Below are positions 25,374 to 34,395 of a DNA stretch of 64,000 nucleotides, in pieces; the stretch's first letter is position 1; every line of letters starts with the position of its first letter. Both the position numbers and the translations under genes were made by a program. The DNA is from Myxococcota bacterium (GTDB taxonomy: Bacteria > Myxococcota_C > UBA6777): NCBI GenBank assembly GCA_023150835.1, contig JAKLKB010000016.1, positions 6,003 to 70,002 of the forward strand. The letters run 5' to 3'. The notes beneath the pieces were generated by a model. It saw nothing but the letters and a program-made list of their open reading frames with translations. It was not told where the DNA came from and did no database searches.

Positions 25374-27379
25374 TCCGCCTCCAAGGGATCGCGGTTTGTG
25401 GCGGCAAAGCTCACGGATACGCCCTACTCTGGCCGACAGCCGTCGCCCCTCACAACGCGGCCTTACAACCACACACACACCCTCACAACGCCACACCACC
25501 CGACGCGCTCGCCCCTCGATACCTTCCACGCTCGTTCAACGAAAACGCCGTTCCATCCGCACAAAACGCATACAACCAGCCGATTGCTGCAAGCCAAATC
25601 GAACAACAGCGCCAGCGATTCGACCAAGCCCGCGCACACGTCGCCGCCCAACTCCTACACACCCAAGAGCGGCTCACTGCCTCCTTGGGACCGCAAGAAG
25701 CGGCGATCTTCGATGCCCAAGCCGCCTTTCTCGAAGATGACAGCTTTTTGTCGATCTTCCACGATGCCCTTACCTACGGGCTTTGCGCAGAGGACGCCTT
25801 GCAGCACGCTCTGCACCACAACGAAGCGCTGTTTTTGTCGATGGCCTCGCCTACCTTGCGAGATCGCGTGGTTGATCTGCGCGATGTCTGGCGGCGTGTG
25901 ATGTCACAGCTACGCGCAGACTCGCCTTCTACCCGCTCGGATCAGCCCGACACGGCTCCGCTTTCGCTCCTGCACTCGCCTCCACGAGCGTTGCTTTTCC
26001 AAAGCCCCGTGATCCTCGTCGGGCGCGAGATCTACCCTTCGATCTTGGCCGATATCACGAGCGGATGTATCCAAGGCATCCTCACCGAAGAAGGCGGCCC
26101 CACCAGCCACACAGCCATCCTCGCCCAAGCCTTGCAGATCCCCTACATCACAGGTATCAAGGGCCTCTGCGCGGCTGTTCGTTCGGATATCCCTCTCGCG
26201 CTCGACGGAAAAACAGGAGAGGTCTGGATCGAACCCGATGCCACGACTTTTTCCACCGCCCTCCCAAGCCCACCCATCCCCACGCAAGACGCCACAACGA
26301 AAGACCACGGCAAGACCCTCCCAAACCCAACCACCCCATCCATCGAGATATCCTCCCCATCCATCGAGATATCCGCGAGCATATCCTCCACACGATCGCA
26401 GCCCGCTCTTTCCCATCCCACCACCGCTTGCGGCCAAAAAGTGATCTTGCGCGCCAATCTCAGCCTACTGTCCGAGCTTTCCGAATACAAACAGCGATCC
26501 GCCCAAGGCATCGGCTTGTTTCGCACAGAGTTTCTCTTTCTCCGTGAGACTTCTTGGCCCAGCGAAGATGCTCAGTTCGCCTTGTACCGCCAGATCGTCG
26601 AAAAGATCGCCCCCGAAGAAGTGACCTTCCGCTGCGTTGATATCGGCGCAGACAAACCGTTGGGTTGTTTCCCGATCCCCCCGGAAAACAATCCACAGCT
26701 TGGATGGCGGGGAGTGCGGATATTGCTTGATCATCGCGCACTTTTTATCGAGCAGCTTCAAGCCTTTTTGCGTGCCTCTGTCCACGGGCGTTTGCGCGTG
26801 ATGATCCCGATGATCTCGACCTACGAGGAGATCCAGATCGTGCGCCAATGCTTCCAAGAAGCCCAAGACAACTTGCGAAAACGTGGCCTCTCCTTCGATC
26901 CAACTGTCCCGCTGGGGATCATGGTCGAAACCCCTGCTGCGGCCCTTGCGTTGCCTCATCTTATGCCTTGCGTGGACTTCCTTTCTGTCGGAACCAACGA
27001 CCTGCTCCAATTCGTCATGGCTGTCGATCGCAACCACACGCAGCTACACCATCTCTTTCAACCCTTGCATCCGGGCTTTTTGCGCCTTCTTTCACGGATC
27101 GCAAACTCCGCCTCCCAAGCCAAATGCCCTCTCTCGATCTGCGGCGAGATCGCTGCAAATCCCCTGTTTCTACCGATCTGGCTTGGCTTAGGCTTCCGCG
27201 AATTCAGCGTGACCCCACACGCCATCCCTCCACTCCAACACCGCCTCCAATCTCTCCACCTCCAAGAAGCCCAACACACCGCCCAAATCGCCCTCTCCCT
27301 CCCTTCGAGCGAACAGATCCACACCCTTCTCGAAACCCCACACAATGCCCTCAACACACCTCCCCCCTCTCACCTGTGA
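25370..27379 (+). CDS. ptsI: Phosphoenolpyruvate-protein phosphotransferase (PTS enzyme I)
   Basis: Transfers phosphate from PEP to HPr. The phosphorylated histidine is His247 in GGPTSHTAILAQ; the PEP-binding barrel shows GIGLFRTEFLF, GVRILLD, VPLGIMVETPAA, SVGTNDLLQFVMAVDRN and the C-terminal ICGEIAANP (active Cys). Length is 669, about 90 more than usual: extra residues lie near 22-62 (His/Pro-rich) and in the linker at ~303-350, where SIEIS is repeated. Starts at ATG 25370, overlapping the Cys-cluster gene. No HPr or EII gene is in the window, so it may serve a regulatory PTS. Confidence 0.93.
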   Translation: MIRLQGIAVCGGKAHGYALLWPTAVAPHNAALQPHTHPHNATPPDALAPRYLPRSFNENAVPSAQNAYNQPIAASQIEQQRQRFDQARAHVAAQLLHTQERLTASLGPQEAAIFDAQAAFLEDDSFLSIFHDALTYGLCAEDALQHALHHNEALFLSMASPTLRDRVVDLRDVWRRVMSQLRADSPSTRSDQPDTAPLSLLHSPPRALLFQSPVILVGREIYPSILADITSGCIQGILTEEGGPTSHTAILAQALQIPYITGIKGLCAAVRSDIPLALDGKTGEVWIEPDATTFSTALPSPPIPTQDATTKDHGKTLPNPTTPSIEISSPSIEISASISSTRSQPALSHPTTACGQKVILRANLSLLSELSEYKQRSAQGIGLFRTEFLFLRETSWPSEDAQFALYRQIVEKIAPEEVTFRCVDIGADKPLGCFPIPPENNPQLGWRGVRILLDHRALFIEQLQAFLRASVHGRLRVMIPMISTYEEIQIVRQCFQEAQDNLRKRGLSFDPTVPLGIMVETPAAALALPHLMPCVDFLSVGTNDLLQFVMAVDRNHTQLHHLFQPLHPGFLRLLSRIANSASQAKCPLSICGEIAANPLFLPIWLGLGFREFSVTPHAIPPLQHRLQSLHLQEAQHTAQIALSLPSSEQIHTLLETPHNALNTPPPSHL

Positions 27380-27384
27380 CGCAA

Positions 27385-27445
27385 CACCCCTCAACACGGG
27401 GTCAAGGAGCGACAGTCTATGGCGGGGCGTGGGGCCGCGCCCCAG
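27385..27445. repeat. Interspersed hairpin repeat, family C
   Basis: AACACGGGGTCAAGGAGCGACAG then GGCGGGGCGTGGGGCCGCGCCCC. Same unit as at 11075-11130 and 35928-35985. Immediately downstream of the ptsI stop; may act as a terminator hairpin. Confidence 0.65.
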
Positions 27446-27501
27446 ATCAAACAGCCCCCACCAGATCAGATCCGCAAGCCTCCACACGCATCACAACGCG
27501 C

Positions 27502-27515
27502 ACACGATATCGTGT
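27502..27515. promoter_or_regulatory. Perfect 14-bp palindrome ACACGATATCGTGT
   Basis: Perfect inverted repeat 25 bp upstream of the reductase start codon. The position suits a repressor or regulator site for that gene. No matching regulator can be named. Confidence 0.4.
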
Positions 27516-27539
27516 TTGATCAAGTGAGCGAGAAAAAAG

Positions 27540-28238
27540 ATGCAAACAAACCTCTTTTCCATCCACGACAATCAGGCTCTTTCTCCAACCGTTCGCCGCC
27601 TGCGACTACAGCCCCACAATGGCTTTTTCTATCGTGCGGGACAATATATCGAGATCGGCTTTCCTGATGCCCACAACACCGCGCCTCGCGACTTTTTTCC
27701 TTTCTCCTTGGCCTCTGCCCCCGAAGATCCGTACCTTGAACTCTGCATCCGTACACCACAAGGCCATCCTCTCACCAGCCGCCTCGAACAAGCCCATGAT
27801 GGCGATCCTCTCTGGCTCAAAGGCCCTTCTGGGCGCTTTTTCTATGCGTCCCCTCCAAAACGTCCGATCTTTTTGATCGCCACAGGTACAGGGATCGCTC
27901 CCTTGCGCTCGATCTATCGCTCTCAAGAACGCATCCACGCCGAACCTTCCGAAGTGATCTTGCTCTTTGGCGTGCGAAACCCATCAGAGATCTTGTATTC
28001 CGCCGAATGGAAGGACGCCTTGGGCGATCGATTTGTCCCGATCCTCTCTCAACCAGACGGCTCGTGGGCAGGCGAAAAAGGCCGAATATCCAGCTTTTTG
28101 GAGCGATCAATCCATCACTTTGCATGGCACGACTATGATTACTATCTCTGCGGTCAACCCGAGCTGTTAACCTCGACCAAACACTTTCTCTCCGCCCAAA
28201 ACGTCCCCCAAGACCACATCCACCATGAACGCTGGTAA
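27540..28238 (+). CDS. FAD/NAD(P)-binding oxidoreductase of the ferredoxin-NADP reductase family
   Basis: 232 residues, the size of stand-alone flavin reductases or aquacobalamin reductases. The FAD-binding barrel shows YRAGQYIEIGF and RDFFPFSLASAP (variant RxYS loop). The nucleotide-binding half has FLIATGTGIAPLRS, LLFGVRNPSEILY and YYLCGQPELL. No iron-sulfur Cys motif. The ATG at 27540 is preceded by GCGAGAAAAAAG, a weak ribosome site, and by the palindrome at 27502. Natural acceptor unknown; a Rieske or oxygenase partner is possible but not adjacent. Confidence 0.9.
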   Translation: MQTNLFSIHDNQALSPTVRRLRLQPHNGFFYRAGQYIEIGFPDAHNTAPRDFFPFSLASAPEDPYLELCIRTPQGHPLTSRLEQAHDGDPLWLKGPSGRFFYASPPKRPIFLIATGTGIAPLRSIYRSQERIHAEPSEVILLFGVRNPSEILYSAEWKDALGDRFVPILSQPDGSWAGEKGRISSFLERSIHHFAWHDYDYYLCGQPELLTSTKHFLSAQNVPQDHIHHERW

Positions 28239-28329
28239 AAAGCCGAAAGGTGCAGGGATATCAGGCTTCGCATCAGCCTCGGCACAGACACGAATTGAGG
28301 TTTTGTTCGCTGCTTCATACCAAATCACG

Positions 28330-28430
28330 GCTCCGCTCGCTTGGATTCCCTGCCGCTCTCCCCTCGCCTCTACGAAGTAGGGCGAGGGGTGTCGCGAAGC
28401 GACGGGGTGAGGGTGAATTCTCTCGGATAT
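28330..28430. repeat. Hairpin-rich interspersed repeat
   Basis: CCCCTCGCC (28360-28368) pairs with GGCGAGGGG (28381-28389), followed by the smaller hairpin GTCGCGAAGCGAC (28391-28403) and a CTCTCGGATATCGT end like family A. It separates convergent genes ending at 28238 and 28435; likely a bidirectional terminator or REP-like element. Confidence 0.7.
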
Positions 28431-28434
28431 CGTC

Positions 28435-30111
28435 TTATTGCGCTGCTGCTTGGGGGCTTTGCAACACGGTGCGAACAGAAAGGCCATCTTGCTCAAAGAC
28501 GACGCCCCATTCGAGCACCTCGACGTTTTTCGTGGTGGGGCGACTTGTTGCGGACGCACTTGCTTTTGTACTGCCACCCGAACGAACCCCTCCTGCTTCA
28601 AACAAGCGTCGAAGAAAGGCAAATGCTTTTTCGCTGCTTTTTGCATCAGACCGCGAACCCATCGGATCGAACCATCGGCGTAAAACCGAGGCTGTCATCA
28701 ACGGGATCACTGAAAAGTCGATCCGCAGCCTTCGATCGCGTTCAGATATCCGCATCGCGATCGGATCGAAGAAAGACCGTCGTTTGGACTCGTACTGTCC
28801 TCGCCATGCCTCATAAGCCTTCTTCTCCGCAGGTGTAATCCGCATGATCTCAAGTTCCCGCAAAGGCGTCATAAAGCGCAAACTTCCGTAATACTCCGAA
28901 AAGATCCGATCGCCTTCCAGCCACAAGCCGCCTCCATCGGGGATCTTCGGCACGATATCCAATCGTCGAGCCGTGTGTTTTCCTTGCAAGAGCATCGTTC
29001 GACGAAGGGCCGTCTGTTGGCGGATCTGCTCTCTTACCTGCGCTCGTCTCCATTGCAACACGCGGAGGTGTGGGCTTCCCAACAACCGCAACGCTTCGTC
29101 TCCCATCAACAAAAACACCCGCTCTTCCGAATCATACAGATAACGCATCCGAAAGAATCGGTACTGATCCAACGCAGCAAGCGATTCTTTCGGCTCGTAG
29201 CGTGCGTGGGCCACACGACGCAAAGCGGCCACCGAGTTGCTCAACGCCACCACATCCCCCATCACCATCACAAAAGACGATATCTCCCGATGCGCCGAAG
29301 CAACGCCCGCATACATCAGATCCTCGATCTCCCCTTGAACCTTCGTCACCACACGGCCCGTTGCAAAACATCGCAAAGCCTCGCGAAATCCCTTGGGATC
29401 GCTTGTTTGAAACAGCAAGGTGATATCCGTCCCTTCGACGAAATCCACATCTCCCCCTGTCATCGCAACACCTCGGATCTTTTTGGAGGCTACAGACTTC
29501 GAGAACTCAACCACATCAAAACAAAGCTGGCGCTGGTATCGCCGCAACACACGAGAAACGATGTCTTGCCTTTCTGCCGACGTCTGCTTGCTTACGGCTC
29601 CCTTCGCCAAACGCCCTTCTTTCGAGGGCCTCTCCAAGCCTTGCGCAAAACGCCCATTTTCGGACAATATCGCCATCCCTTGCACAAAACGCCCATTTTC
29701 GGACAACATCGCCATCCCTTGCGCAAAGTGCCCAAACGACGGAAAGAACACAGCATATTGATCCTGCGGCAACAGCTTCGCCAGCTCGTCCACCGCGATC
29801 TTTTTGCCAAAGATCGGCAGCGTAAAATTGTACGGCAAAAGATGAATCCCTCGGATATCTTGGATCGAGACTTCTGCTTTTTGTGGCGAACCAGCACCAG
29901 CATACGCAAGCATCGGCAACAAACAACACGCCCCCATCCACACCAAAACCACACAAGCCATCCACAGACGCAGCAAAAACAATCGATGTTCGGGGCATAT
30001 CGCATCCTCCCATGCCCGAGCCGTCGGCCTACTCGCCTCCAAAACAACCTGCTCTCTTCTCACCAACATCCCGTTCCTCTCGATAAAAACAGCCAAATAG
30101 ATCCCATACAT
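28435..30111 (-). CDS. Exported protein of unknown function with 13-residue repeats
   Basis: 558 residues, family not recognised. About 45 charged N-terminal residues precede a hydrophobic segment (WMACVVLVWMGACCLLPMLAYAG), so it is either exported or anchored with a cytoplasmic tail. The region around residues 125-170 has four tandem units of the type FAQGMAMLSENGR, encoded by 39-nt repeats, the last units degenerate. The remaining region is alpha/beta with Arg-rich helices (VLQWRRAQVREQIRQQ). The ATG at 30111 has GGAG nine bases upstream. The C-terminal ~60 residues are Ser/Thr/Ala-rich, then a short beta segment. Monocistronic. Confidence 0.75.
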   Translation of the reverse strand: MYGIYLAVFIERNGMLVRREQVVLEASRPTARAWEDAICPEHRLFLLRLWMACVVLVWMGACCLLPMLAYAGAGSPQKAEVSIQDIRGIHLLPYNFTLPIFGKKIAVDELAKLLPQDQYAVFFPSFGHFAQGMAMLSENGRFVQGMAILSENGRFAQGLERPSKEGRLAKGAVSKQTSAERQDIVSRVLRRYQRQLCFDVVEFSKSVASKKIRGVAMTGGDVDFVEGTDITLLFQTSDPKGFREALRCFATGRVVTKVQGEIEDLMYAGVASAHREISSFVMVMGDVVALSNSVAALRRVAHARYEPKESLAALDQYRFFRMRYLYDSEERVFLLMGDEALRLLGSPHLRVLQWRRAQVREQIRQQTALRRTMLLQGKHTARRLDIVPKIPDGGGLWLEGDRIFSEYYGSLRFMTPLRELEIMRITPAEKKAYEAWRGQYESKRRSFFDPIAMRISERDRRLRIDFSVIPLMTASVLRRWFDPMGSRSDAKSSEKAFAFLRRLFEAGGVRSGGSTKASASATSRPTTKNVEVLEWGVVFEQDGLSVRTVLQSPQAAAQ

Positions 30112-30598
30112 CTTCGCTTTCTCCGCAGCCTACGAGCCAAACCATCGACACCGTGCGCAAACCACCCCTCGCATCAAGCGGCTCACCGCTCCAAGCGGCT
30201 CACCGCTCCAAGCCACCGATTCAAACCGATACAGCGGACAAGATCAACCCACACCCCAAGAAGCCCCGCGATCGACGAAACGCCACACAAAACAAACAAA
30301 TCCAACGACCCACCCGCTTCTGCCGCGATCTCGTCCAAAGAACGTCTCTCACCCGACACGAGACGCTCTCCTGCCCCTTGCGCTTGCTTGTGCCTTGCCA
30401 CACAATGCCCCCTGTTTCTCAAGCAAAAAAACGCGCAACCTCAAACAAGCGTGCAGCGAAAATACAGACAACACTTCTTGCCACCGAAAGGCCACCACAC
30501 GGCCCATAACACATTGAAACAACGGTGAAGAATCAAGAATTTGAACAGGCGCGGTGAGCGGTTCACCCACGCCGACCAAGGATTACAAGGAGCCACAC
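30112..30598. other. Intergenic region with short tandem duplication
   Basis: 487 bp between divergent genes. It contains two perfect 17-bp tandem copies of AAGCGGCTCACCGCTCC (30176-30192 and 30193-30209), each holding the inverted repeat AGCGG/CCGCT. No gene is visible; the GTG at 30554 is in frame with the next gene but its ribosome site is poor. Confidence 0.6.
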
Positions 30599-32626
30599 AT
30601 GTCATCCATCCGCCGATCAAATAACGACCAACAAGCCCAACAGGCCCGTCAGGCCCAACAAGCCCAACAAACCAAACAAGCGGCCCAAACCCAACAAACC
30701 AAGCAAACCACCCCCGCCCAAAACACCTCCCCCCGCGATTCTTTTACCACCAAAAACGAGTCCAAAGGCAACATCCTCACAGGACGCACCACCACCACCG
30801 AACGTTCCCACGAACTGAACGGTAGCAAGTACACCAGCGCCAACACCCAAACCACCGGCATCACCGGCAAATCGACCACGATGTCCAAAGGCGTCGAACG
30901 CGCTGATGGCTCCTCCCAAAGCCGCGAAGTCAAAACCGATTACGGGATGCTTGGCAACAAAACGGGCGTCTCCACCACCAGCACCAAAAGCACCAGCGAT
31001 CTCACCGAAACCAACAAACTTTCCACCACCTACGCTCGCGACGGCAAAGTGACGTCCCAAAGCGCCAGCCAAAAACTCGAAGAAAACTACAAACTCGACG
31101 ACCTCAAACTGTCCACCTCCATCGAGTCCAAAACCTCCACTTCCGAAGCCAAAAATGGCGGTATCTTCGGCGAAAACAAACGCACCACCTCCAGCGAAAC
31201 CAACACGTCCAGCATCGAAGACAAAAACACCGCTCACTCCACTTCCGAAACCACCTCCAAAGAACAAGCCTTTGCTCGTGACGGCAAGATCACGATGTCC
31301 AAAGACACGCACACCCTCTCCGAAACCAACAAAAAAGATGGCAAAAGCACCACCTTTGAAACTTCTTCCGAAACCACCAAAACTCAAAGCCCCCGTGACC
31401 GCGAGCTAACCTTCCAATCCACCACCGACAAAAGCACCACCGAACACAAAAATGGCTGGAAAACGGAATCCTCCACCACCAAAGAATCCGGCCAAAAGTT
31501 CACCACCACCGCCCAAAACGGCGAATCCAACACCAAGTTTGAAGACGGCAAACTCACCACCAAAGGCGGCTTTGAGTACAAAAACACCCACAGCAGCACC
31601 AAAACCACCGTCTCCGCTGAACGCGAACTCTACAAAGGCAACGAAGACCTTCACAAACAACGCCAAGCCACCAACAAAAACATCTCCAACGCCCAATCCA
31701 TCGCCAAAGAAGTCTTCGGCTCCAAAGAACTCAGCCCCAAGATCGACACCGACACCCACAAACGCTCCGAAACCATCAGCGCCGCTGGCTACGAACGCAC
31801 TGAAACCCACTCCGCCAATGCCTCGGTCTGGGAAAACCAAAAAGACTGGGTCAAAAGCGGCGATCTCGCCAAAGACGGCTACGAAGCGAAGCTCTCCACC
31901 GATGTCAAAGTCCTCAACGCAAGCGGTTCTGCCACCACCAACGTCAAACTCGGCGGCCTCAACAACGAAGTCTCCGGCAAACTCAGCGGCCAACTCGCTG
32001 TCCTTGATGCCAACGTCTCTGGAAACTATACCAAATCCCTCGCCAAGATCGGCGATGCCGAGATCACCGCTGGCGTCGAAGGCAAAGGCCGCGCATTCGT
32101 CGGTGCTGACGGCTCCTTGGAAGGAAAAGTGACGGCATCGATCTATCCGCCCGAAGCTGCCGTCACTTTGAAAGGCGAAGCCTTTGCAGGGGCCAAACTC
32201 GAAGGCGAAGTCAAAGGCCACGCGGGTCCGTTCTCTGTCACCGCTTCGGGTTCCTTGAATGCTGGCGCTGGCGTCGAAGGCGGTTTGGATGTCGGTCTCT
32301 CCGATGGAAAACTTCGCTTCCAAGCCAACTTGGGCGCAACCTTGGGCATCGGCGCGAGCGGCAATGTCGCTGTCGAAGTCGATGTCGCACAGATCGCCAA
32401 GATCGGCGTCGAAGGCGCAAAAGTCGTCGGCAAAGAGATCCACAAAGCCGCTGTCAACACCTTCGACGCAACAGGTGACGGCAAACTCGGACTCGATGAT
32501 GCCCGTGCCATCGGCAGCGCCGCCGTCAACACCGTCGGCCAAGGACTCAGCGATGCACGCGATGCCATCGGCTCGGGCTTGAGCAGCATGGGCAATAGCA
32601 TCAGCAACGCCTTCTCTGGCTGGTGA
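30599..32626 (+). CDS. Repetitive Thr/Ser/Lys-rich protein with Gly-rich beta C-terminal region
   Basis: 675 residues, no known family. Residues 1-45 are Gln/Ala-rich (AQQARQAQQAQQ). Residues ~45-400 are Thr/Ser/Lys/Glu-rich and repetitive, with recurrent S/T-S-E-T-N/T, ARDGK and DGKxTT motifs in alternating patterns typical of beta-solenoid or fibre proteins. A K-rich linker follows, then residues ~440-600 with alternating small residues (EVSGKLSGQLAVLDANVSG, GAKLEGEVKGHAGPF), and a C-terminal EF-hand/dockerin-like DATGDGKLGLDDA before an amphipathic helix. No signal peptide or membrane segment, so secretion would need a dedicated route. ATG at 30599 with AAGGAG. Followed by TPR and methyltransferase genes. 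Confidence 0.75.
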   Translation: MSSIRRSNNDQQAQQARQAQQAQQTKQAAQTQQTKQTTPAQNTSPRDSFTTKNESKGNILTGRTTTTERSHELNGSKYTSANTQTTGITGKSTTMSKGVERADGSSQSREVKTDYGMLGNKTGVSTTSTKSTSDLTETNKLSTTYARDGKVTSQSASQKLEENYKLDDLKLSTSIESKTSTSEAKNGGIFGENKRTTSSETNTSSIEDKNTAHSTSETTSKEQAFARDGKITMSKDTHTLSETNKKDGKSTTFETSSETTKTQSPRDRELTFQSTTDKSTTEHKNGWKTESSTTKESGQKFTTTAQNGESNTKFEDGKLTTKGGFEYKNTHSSTKTTVSAERELYKGNEDLHKQRQATNKNISNAQSIAKEVFGSKELSPKIDTDTHKRSETISAAGYERTETHSANASVWENQKDWVKSGDLAKDGYEAKLSTDVKVLNASGSATTNVKLGGLNNEVSGKLSGQLAVLDANVSGNYTKSLAKIGDAEITAGVEGKGRAFVGADGSLEGKVTASIYPPEAAVTLKGEAFAGAKLEGEVKGHAGPFSVTASGSLNAGAGVEGGLDVGLSDGKLRFQANLGATLGIGASGNVAVEVDVAQIAKIGVEGAKVVGKEIHKAAVNTFDATGDGKLGLDDARAIGSAAVNTVGQGLSDARDAIGSGLSSMGNSISNAFSGW

Positions 32627-32936
32627 TCCACCGCTTCCTACCCCAAACCACCCTGCTCTCTTCTGTCCTATCACCCGCCCGCACAACCCTCCTTGCTTCG
32701 CCGAAACTTTCTTCGCGCCTCCCCCTCTTCCACAACCTCTTTCTTTCTTCCACCATCCTATGCTACAACACGCAGCATTGACCGCTCTTTCTCGTCCACA
32801 CCAACCCAGTCCAGAGGCCACACACAAACCACCGCATTCCACCCGACGGATGGGCGTATCCATCACCCAACACCAATCTCTCCCGCACACTGAGGCGTTG
32901 GGCGCGAATGCCGATCACCACACACAGGAGCATCGG
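32627..32936. other. Intergenic region
   Basis: 310 bp, C/T-rich, between the repetitive protein gene and the TPR gene. The frame of the TPR gene is open from 32760, but the added residues look non-coding. No clear promoter, terminator or repeat seen. Confidence 0.5.
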
Positions 32937-34322
32937 ATGTCCAATCCTTCTACTCTCAAGCAACAAGCCTACGAAAGACTCCAAGCACGCGACGCCGAAG
33001 GCGCACGCGCTCTCTTCCTCCAAGCCGCCGCCGAAGAGGGCATCCACCTCGATCTGCTCGTTCGCCGCGCCAATCAACACCTCCACGACGACCAAGTCCC
33101 CGAAGCTGCCCAACTCTACCTCCAGATCCTCGACGCCAACCCCACCGACAAAGACGCTCTCTTGGGCCTTGCGCGCATCTCCATGTTTGTCGGAAAGTTC
33201 GATGAAGCCGAATCCTACGCCACAGGCGCTCTCCGCGTCGCTCCCGACGAAGGCTTGGTCTACACCTTGTTTGGTCTCCTCCACGAATCCCGCAACCAAC
33301 TCGACCAAGCCGAACAACAGATGGCCAAAGGAGCCGATCTCAGCCCTCACGACTTCCTCCCCGTCTTCAATTATGGCCGTCTACTCGCTCTTTTGGAACA
33401 CTATGATCAAGCCATCCCCCTCCTGTTGCGCGCCACCGAGATCGACCCCCAACACTACGCTGCCTTCTACACTCTCGGCACCGCGCTCACCCTCAACGGC
33501 ATGCACAAAGAGGCCGTCGCTGCCTTCAACCAAGCCATGAAGATCGCACCCAAAAACCTCGATGTCTACGCCACGCTCGCCGATGTCCTGCTCCGAAACA
33601 AAGACCCCGAGATGGCTCTCCATATCCTCAACGCCGGCATGAACGAGTGTGGCGAACACCCTTCCCTCCTCGAAAAAGCCGCTGTCCTCTGCGTCGGCAC
33701 CAACAAGATCGCCAACGCCGTCCAATACTTCGAAAAGATCACACAACAACTCCCCACCTACGCCCAAGCTTGGCTCAACCTCGCCAACCTCTACATCCTC
33801 ACACAAAATCTCGAAAAGTCCGAAACCGCCGCCAAACAAGTCCTCTCCTTCGACCCCAACAACTGGCAAGCCCACTACCACCTCGGCAACCTCTACGAAG
33901 TCCTCAACCTCCTCGACCGCGCCGAAGCCTCCCTCCGAAAAGCCTCCGACCTCGCACCCAACGATACCCGTCCTTGGAGCAACTTGGGCCTCGTCCTTCT
34001 TCGACAAGACGACACCTTCAAAACCAAAGAAGCCATCCACATCCTCGAAAAAGCCGTCGAGATCGCACCACCCAACGAATTCCGACCCGCCTACAACCTC
34101 GCCCTCGCCCTCGTCAAAGACAACCGCACCGCCCGTGCCCGCGAACTCCTCAAAGAACTCGAAACCAAAGTCCCCCAAGACAACGAGGCTTGGGATGAAC
34201 TCCAACACCTCCAACACACCCTCTTCTCCGATGCCGATGCCGTCAAAATGAATCTCGCCATCTCCTCGATGATGTGGGACGCTCGACGCAAAGCCAAAAA
34301 AGACGACGACTCCCAAGAATAA
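32937..34322 (+). CDS. TPR-repeat protein
   Basis: 461-residue soluble protein composed almost entirely of tetratricopeptide repeats, about twelve, from residue ~5 to 440 (for example EAAQLYLQILDANPTDKDAL, YAQAWLNLANLYIL). TPR arrays bind partner proteins; here the neighbours suggest the repetitive protein or the methyltransferase. ATG at 32937 after AGGAG; upstream in-frame starts are unlikely. Its first ~200 residues closely match the TPR protein at 36124-36891 (both open with an xxLKxxAxExLQxRDxExAR-type helix), so one arose by duplication. The last C-terminal helix is Lys/Asp-rich. Confidence 0.9.
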   Translation: MSNPSTLKQQAYERLQARDAEGARALFLQAAAEEGIHLDLLVRRANQHLHDDQVPEAAQLYLQILDANPTDKDALLGLARISMFVGKFDEAESYATGALRVAPDEGLVYTLFGLLHESRNQLDQAEQQMAKGADLSPHDFLPVFNYGRLLALLEHYDQAIPLLLRATEIDPQHYAAFYTLGTALTLNGMHKEAVAAFNQAMKIAPKNLDVYATLADVLLRNKDPEMALHILNAGMNECGEHPSLLEKAAVLCVGTNKIANAVQYFEKITQQLPTYAQAWLNLANLYILTQNLEKSETAAKQVLSFDPNNWQAHYHLGNLYEVLNLLDRAEASLRKASDLAPNDTRPWSNLGLVLLRQDDTFKTKEAIHILEKAVEIAPPNEFRPAYNLALALVKDNRTARARELLKELETKVPQDNEAWDELQHLQHTLFSDADAVKMNLAISSMMWDARRKAKKDDDSQE

Positions 34323-34395
34323 CCCCCCTTTCTGCATACAGCACATTCTCCTTCCTTCATTCCTTCATCTCATACAACGAAAGGCAAGATGACCG

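Noticed and set aside
30617-31387. 256-residue antisense frame over the repetitive protein gene
   Set aside because: Gly/Phe-rich composition is the complement of Thr/Ser/Lys codons; no start signal. Shadow frame.
31406-32890. 494-residue antisense frame
   Set aside because: Asp/Gly/Phe-rich shadow of the repetitive protein; no plausible start or domain.
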